Below are positions 6,987-10,283 of a DNA stretch of 10,283 bases, piece by piece. The stretch is from Nitrososphaerales archaeon TH1920 (GTDB taxonomy: Archaea; Thermoproteota; Nitrososphaeria; Nitrososphaerales; Nitrososphaeraceae), in contig JAATVM010000206.1 of the NCBI GenBank assembly GCA_014523495.1, positions 1-10,283 on the forward strand. The letters are read 5' to 3'. Each line of letters begins with the position of its first letter. Position 1 is the first letter of the stretch. The notes beneath the pieces were generated by a model. That model searched no databases and was not told the origin of the DNA. It saw nothing but the letters and a program-made list of their open reading frames with translations. A program made the position numbers and the translations under genes.

Positions 6987-7791
6987 AAGAAGAATTGTTC
7001 AGATTGAGGAAACTATTGCTGAAACACCAACAGTTAAAACATTAGTATTCAAAGATAGTTTGAGCTATTCTGCTAAACCAGGACAATTTTTAATGATATG
7101 GATACCACGCATTGAAGAAATACCTATGAGCGTGATGATAAATTCCAAAGAAGGTTATGCCGCAGTTACAATTAGAAAATTTGGATTTGGTTCAACTGCT
7201 TTGTTTGAGAGAAAAAAAGGTGATTTAATTGGTTTACGTGGACCATATGGCAAGAAATTCACAATTAGAAAAAATTGTAAAAAAATCTTGATTATCGGAG
7301 GTGGAACAGGGTTAGTACCACTGTTAAGATTGGTCTCCTACATAAGTAAGAAAAAAATTAAAAGCACCATAGTCATGGGCGCAAGAACAAAAGAAGAAGT
7401 TTTCTTTGAGAAACTAACGAGGAAAATAATAGATGAAACTGGTTCTTTACTTATTGTTTGTACAGATGATGGCAGTTATGGAATTAAGGGAAGTACCGTC
7501 AGTGTAATGAGTAAATTAGTAAGAGATGATACTTTTGATTGTGTATATACATGCGGCCCTGAGTTAATGATGAAAGGAGTTGTTGAATTATCCAATCAAA
7601 ATTCATTACCTGTTCAAGCAAGTCTGGAACGATACATGAAATGTGGAATAGGCATTTGCGGCAGTTGTTGTCTTGATAGTTCACTTGTATGTCAAGATGG
7701 TACGGTATTTAATGAAAAGCAACTCTCAACGATGCTAGATTTTGGTATCTCCTATAGAGATAAAGATGGACGAAAAGTTAATTATGCTTGA
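6967..7791 (+). CDS. pyrK: Dihydroorotate dehydrogenase electron transfer subunit (FAD, [2Fe-2S])
   Basis: A 274-residue protein of the ferredoxin reductase-like family that passes electrons from PyrD's FMN to NAD through FAD and a [2Fe-2S] cluster. The order of parts is an N-terminal FAD barrel (about 5-100) with GPYGKKF, a nucleotide-binding domain opening with ILIIGGGTGLVPLL (107-120) and containing CGPELMMKGV (196-205), and a C-terminal cluster segment YMKCGIGICGSCC...VC with likely ligands Cys226, Cys231, Cys234 and Cys242. The TTG start at 6967 overlaps the end of pyrD by 20 bases, implying translational coupling; there is no better in-frame start before conserved residues. It is followed by a T-rich stretch with a small hairpin, the probable end of the pyrDK transcript. 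Confidence 0.94.
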   Translation: MRTNINKRRIVQIEETIAETPTVKTLVFKDSLSYSAKPGQFLMIWIPRIEEIPMSVMINSKEGYAAVTIRKFGFGSTALFERKKGDLIGLRGPYGKKFTIRKNCKKILIIGGGTGLVPLLRLVSYISKKKIKSTIVMGARTKEEVFFEKLTRKIIDETGSLLIVCTDDGSYGIKGSTVSVMSKLVRDDTFDCVYTCGPELMMKGVVELSNQNSLPVQASLERYMKCGIGICGSCCLDSSLVCQDGTVFNEKQLSTMLDFGISYRDKDGRKVNYA

Positions 7792-7801
7792 AAACTTGAA
7801 T

Positions 7802-7839
7802 TCTAATTTTTTTAGTATTAGAAAAAATTATTTTTATTA
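7802..7839 (+). terminator. T-rich termination region after pyrK
   Basis: Eleven bases after the pyrK stop codon there is a T-run (7807-7813) inside the loop of a six-base inverted repeat (TCTAAT 7802-7807, ATTAGA 7817-7822), followed by a second T-rich tract (ATTATTTTTATTATT). Archaeal RNA polymerase stops at such T-rich tracts, with or without a hairpin. Confidence 0.45.
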
Positions 7840-7914
7840 TTTCTATGTGAGAATATTGTTCGTCTTTGTCAATATTTATCAATCTTTGAAATAGTCATAC
7901 TTATCTACTTAGTT

Positions 7915-7924
7915 TTTATCTATA
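7915..7924 (+). promoter_or_regulatory. TATA-like box of the winged-helix gene
   Basis: TTTATCTATA is centred about 30 bases before the ATG at 7950, so transcription would begin at or just before the start codon. There is no Shine-Dalgarno site, so a leaderless mRNA is expected. Confidence 0.45.
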
Positions 7925-7949
7925 TGTTTAATTAGATTCATGTTCTAAA

Positions 7950-8258
7950 ATGAAGAATCGCTCAGAAATTGAAATAATGGCTGCCATCCTTAATGCGGCA
8001 GTTTCAAATTGGGAATACAAAACAACAATAATGATTAATGCTGGTGTCTCCCATTCCCAATTAACACGTTATCTAATGACTGCTGTTGATAAGAAATTAG
8101 TGGAATATTCTGAGATTACCGGATTATATAGAACTGCAGAAGCAGGATTAATTTTCATAAAGAAACATGAGGAGATGTGTCGGATTTTTCCAGCCATTTC
8201 TGATTTACCTGAAGTATCACACAATGATTATGTTATAAAAGAATCATTAAACGAGTAA
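7950..8258 (+). CDS. Small winged helix-turn-helix DNA-binding protein (ArnR1/HTH_45-like)
   Basis: A 102-residue protein of the single-domain winged-helix type that is abundant in Thaumarchaeota. The first helix (RSEIEIMAAILNAA, 4-17) is followed by the helix-turn-helix (about 22-48; KTTIMINAGVSHSQLTRYLM, with VSHSQLTRYLM as the likely recognition helix) and then the wing (KKLVEYSEITGLYRTAEAG, 53-71), where the tyrosine-rich hairpin and TAEAG ending are typical. The C-terminal helix (LIFIKKHEEMCRIF) could serve dimerisation. It has no visible ligand domain, so it is probably a dimeric local regulator. It lies between pyrDK and pyrE with its own leaderless promoter; control of pyrimidine genes is possible but not shown by the sequence. 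A strong hairpin follows its stop codon. Confidence 0.8.
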   Translation: MKNRSEIEIMAAILNAAVSNWEYKTTIMINAGVSHSQLTRYLMTAVDKKLVEYSEITGLYRTAEAGLIFIKKHEEMCRIFPAISDLPEVSHNDYVIKESLNE

Positions 8259-8261
8259 ATT

Positions 8262-8291
8262 GATATTTCGTATTTTGCAAATACGCATATC
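8262..8291 (+). terminator. Stem-loop just after the winged-helix gene
   Basis: GATAT-TT-CGTATTT, loop TGC, AAATACG-C-ATATC: a perfect seven-base-pair inner stem (8269-8275 with 8279-8285) and a five-base-pair outer stem (8262-8266 with 8287-8291), separated by a small asymmetric bulge. It begins four bases after the stop codon. There is no T-run directly after it, so it may end or stabilise the mRNA, or act as a palindromic DNA site for the protein encoded just before it. Confidence 0.45.
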
Positions 8292-8404
8292 TGGATAAGC
8301 ATTAGTAAATAATCATTGAATCAAGTTTCATCCATAATTAGAATTTTCATTTCATCTTTTCTAATGTATAGTAATCAAATCACCTAATTATTTCTCAAAT
8401 TGGG

Positions 8405-8429
8405 TGTGTAATTTAAATTTCAATTTACC
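8405..8429. repeat. Second copy of a TGTGTAATTTA element with inverted repeat
   Basis: TGTGTAATTTA at 8405-8415 repeats, base for base, the sequence at 6010-6020 in the pyrD upstream region. In both places an AATT/AAATT-type stretch ending in TTACC follows after a few bases. Here TAAATT-TC-AATTTA (8414-8427) is a perfect inverted repeat. It lies in the convergent gap downstream of both the winged-helix gene and pyrE. Chance is possible in DNA this AT-rich. Confidence 0.25.
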
Positions 8430-8479
8430 TGTTATAAATCAACTTTGAATTTATTTTTACATTATTTGTTTTTGATTTA

Positions 8480-9067
8480 TTATTTCATCTTTGCTAATCT
8501 TGAATCTATGTAGTCAGCAAATTCAGAATGCTTAAACAATGAGTGAAATTTGATATTATTTTCATCAAGCAAGTTTTCTTTTGCTTCTCTGTCTATCACA
8601 CTCATGATGTTTATATTGTAAATTTCTTGATTACGTAAAGCATACATCGCATCCAATACACTTTTTCCTGTAGTTATCACATCGTCAACAATTATTACCG
8701 GTTCTTTGACTATTCCCTCGATCATTTTTTCAAGACCATATGTCTTTGTACTCTTTCTAACAAAAAAGCTAGATATTCTGTTTTTTGATTCTAATTGATT
8801 GCTTGAATAGACTATCGTCGTTGCGATAGCGATTGCTCCTAATTCAAGTCCTCCTACTGATCGTGTTTTGGGCTCAATACTTAGTATCTCTGTAAGCATT
8901 AATTCACCAATGAGAGCAGCACCCTCAGGATCACTTACTATTGATTTAATATCATAATAGAAATGACTTTTTCTGTTGCTAGATAAAGTTACATCCTTTA
9001 TAACAATTCCTCTTTCCTTTATGATTTCTTTAAGTCGCATGCGTTTTTCATCAATCTTGAGATCCAA
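8480..9067 (-). CDS. pyrE: Orotate phosphoribosyltransferase
   Basis: A 195-residue type I phosphoribosyltransferase that joins orotate to PRPP to give orotidine monophosphate, the step after PyrDK. It has DVTLSSNRKSHFYYDIK (25-41) at the N-terminus, where family members have the T-L-x-S-G-x-K-S orotate/PRPP loop; SVGGLELGAIAIATTI (70-85); the mobile loop RKSTKTYGLEKMIEG (104-118); and the PRPP-binding motif VIIVDDVITTGKS (124-136). The loop has Tyr where bacterial enzymes have the catalytic-loop histidine, which I also recall in archaeal enzymes. The longest start is TTG at 9067, with a GAAGG site about ten bases upstream; an ATG at 9040 would give 186 residues and is a real alternative. It runs convergent to the winged-helix gene and divergent from the SirB1-like gene. 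No OMP decarboxylase (PyrF) is fused to it. Confidence 0.94.
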   Translation of the reverse strand: MDLKIDEKRMRLKEIIKERGIVIKDVTLSSNRKSHFYYDIKSIVSDPEGAALIGELMLTEILSIEPKTRSVGGLELGAIAIATTIVYSSNQLESKNRISSFFVRKSTKTYGLEKMIEGIVKEPVIIVDDVITTGKSVLDAMYALRNQEIYNINIMSVIDREAKENLLDENNIKFHSLFKHSEFADYIDSRLAKMK

Positions 9068-9228
9068 ACTTAAATTGCCTTCACATCTTGTATATCTTAA
9101 TTAATAAAAATCTAACCTTGACTATAACTTGACATTCAATCATTCATCAATTATCTCATATTCTGTTTAGAATCATTTTTGATAACATATTTTTCAACTT
9201 AGAGTTTATTGTATAAAGATCATCAAAA

Positions 9229-9237
9229 TTATATATT
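9229..9237 (+). promoter_or_regulatory. TATA box of the SirB1-like gene
   Basis: TTATATATT lies 28-36 bases before the ATG at 9265. Counting about 26 bases from its centre puts the transcription start within a few bases of the start codon, so the mRNA should be leaderless or nearly so; no Shine-Dalgarno site is seen. This is the cleanest archaeal promoter in the window. Confidence 0.6.
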
Positions 9238-9264
9238 AAAGGTAACAAATAATTCAAATAATTA

Positions 9265-10125
9265 ATGTCTAAAAATATCCAGACAGCATTGAATGATTGG
9301 CATACCAATGTTGTCAGCCATATGACAATCAATGATCCTTCAAAATTAGCAGAATATGCATTACACATTTCGCGTATAGTAGCATACGATCATTTGATAA
9401 TAAAAGATGAATTATTAAAAATTGATGAAATCGGTAAGGAGATCAATAAATCAATGAAAAATTATCCAGAATCTAGGCCTACAAAATTAATCGAAAAAAT
9501 AAATCATCAATTGTACAAAATTGAAAATTTTAAAGGAAATCGAGACGATTATTATAACCCATCAAATAGTTTGCTCAATATAGTTGTAAAAAGAAAAACA
9601 GGAAATCCTTTAACATTGTCAATACTATATATTCAATTGGCGCATTCACTAAACTTTAGACTTTATCCTGTGAACTTTCCGTCCCACTTTATGGTAAAAC
9701 ATGTTTTAGATGATGAGGATAATGAAATAATTATTGATCCATTCAACGAAGGAAGAATAATGGATGATTACTCTCTAAAAGAATTACTGGATCATTTTTA
9801 TCCAAAAATGAACATTGCTTTGACCAGAAAATTGGTCGATAGGGCATCAAACCCTGATGTCATAACAAGAATGTTGAATAATCTAAAAACAAGCTTTTTT
9901 GAATGCCAAGATTTGGACAATGCCGAACTTGTGAACGAAATGATTTTGGATATTAATAGTGAGGATCAACATAGCCTAAGAGATAAAGGAATGGTATTTC
10001 TACATAAAAAAAATTACAAACAGGCATTAGAATTTTTTAGTTCATATTTGGAGAAATTTCCAGAAGCCAATGATGCAGACACCATTTTAGAATTGATCAG
10101 AAGAATCAAAACTAGCGATTTGTGA
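9265..10125 (+). CDS. SirB1-type transglutaminase-fold protein with C-terminal TPR
   Basis: A 286-residue soluble protein. The middle part (about 40-190) matches the SirB1/Transglut_core2 family (PF13369): YYNPSNSLLNIVVKRKTGNPLTLSILYIQLA (96-126), LYPVNFPSHFMVKH (133-146) with His141, and IIIDPFNEGRIM (156-166) with Asp159. The cysteine of true transglutaminases is replaced in this family; here the matching segment PLTLS carries Thr117 and Ser119, so the fold is probably not an active transglutaminase. The C-terminal third (about 210-282) has helical pairs of TPR type (NAELVNEMILDINSEDQHSLRDKG, then HKKNYKQALEFFSSYLEKFP), suggesting protein binding. The family is widespread in bacteria but its role is not well established. 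It stands alone with its own promoter and has no functional link to its neighbours that I can see. Confidence 0.85.
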   Translation: MSKNIQTALNDWHTNVVSHMTINDPSKLAEYALHISRIVAYDHLIIKDELLKIDEIGKEINKSMKNYPESRPTKLIEKINHQLYKIENFKGNRDDYYNPSNSLLNIVVKRKTGNPLTLSILYIQLAHSLNFRLYPVNFPSHFMVKHVLDDEDNEIIIDPFNEGRIMDDYSLKELLDHFYPKMNIALTRKLVDRASNPDVITRMLNNLKTSFFECQDLDNAELVNEMILDINSEDQHSLRDKGMVFLHKKNYKQALEFFSSYLEKFPEANDADTILELIRRIKTSDL

Positions 10126-10283
10126 ACGATATTATTGTACGCAGATTTGATTTCAAAAATGATATATTTGTGAATTTCTGATTGATTGAATTGTTTTGAC
10201 AGTCGAGTCAGAGTCGTTAGAATCAATCTTCAGTCATGGGGCAAGAAAAGTAGTAGTTTGTAAGAATGATATTGACTTGAGTA
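10126..10283. other. Right-end intergenic DNA without a supportable gene
   Basis: After the SirB1-like stop codon there is AT-rich sequence, then a short patch with repeated GAGTC units (AGTCGAGTCAGAGTCG, 10201-10216). An ATG at 10236 is stopped after five codons, and the minus-strand frames entering from the edge stop within about 20 codons. It may hold the end of a neighbouring minus-strand gene, but nothing here can be assigned. Confidence 0.5.

Noticed and set aside
7792..7949. Possible tRNA or small RNA gene in the gap after pyrK
   Set aside because: The gap is AT-rich and has no T-loop, acceptor stem or other RNA signature; it is explained by a terminator and a promoter.
10201..10216. 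GAGTC repeats as a possible mobile-element end or CRISPR fragment
   Set aside because: Only about three short units over 16 bases, with no spacers, terminal inverted repeats or transposase nearby.
10014..10226. 70-codon minus-strand frame at the right end
   Set aside because: Mostly antisense to the TPR part of the SirB1-like gene, with no promoter or family features.

Overview
The window looks like chromosomal DNA of an AT-rich archaeon, most likely a Thaumarchaeote (Nitrososphaeria; compare the low-GC genomes of the Nitrosopumilus or Nitrosocosmicus type). The reasons are TATA-like boxes about 25-30 bases before start codons with little or no leader, weak or absent Shine-Dalgarno sites, frequent TTG/GTG starts, a small ArnR1/HTH_45-type winged-helix protein, and split archaeal-style pyrimidine genes. 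The lineage is an inference; there is no rRNA or other marker gene to fix it.

Left half (1-5897, all minus strand): a probable six-gene operon read from 5897 down past the left edge. In transcription order it holds a TatD-family hydrolase that closely resembles EboB; a xylose-isomerase-like TIM barrel; a UbiA-family membrane prenyltransferase resembling EboC; an alkaline-phosphatase/nucleotide-pyrophosphatase superfamily protein resembling EboF; a second TIM barrel of the D-tagatose 3-epimerase type; and an EgtD-type histidine N-alpha-methyltransferase cut near its C-terminus by the window edge. EboB, EboC and EboF belong to the bacterial/algal 'ebo' gene cluster, which is linked to handling of secondary-metabolite precursors. 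Here the core sits in an apparently archaeal genome, with two short TIM barrels instead of recognisable EboD/EboE/EboA and with an added EgtD-like methyltransferase. This is the most interesting part of the window.

Middle and right (6057-9067): de novo pyrimidine genes. pyrD and pyrK (class 1B dihydroorotate dehydrogenase and its flavin/[2Fe-2S] partner) overlap on the plus strand. A small winged-helix protein follows, and pyrE (orotate phosphoribosyltransferase) lies convergent to it. The 5898-6056 gap is a divergent promoter region serving the ebo-like operon and pyrDK; it holds a clear minus-strand TATA box and two small inverted repeats.

Right end (9265-10125): a SirB1-type transglutaminase-fold protein with a C-terminal TPR, behind a strong leaderless-type TATA box. 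Bases 10126-10283 show no supportable gene. No tRNA, rRNA, CRISPR array, insertion sequence or attachment site is visible, and no gap exceeds 300 bases.
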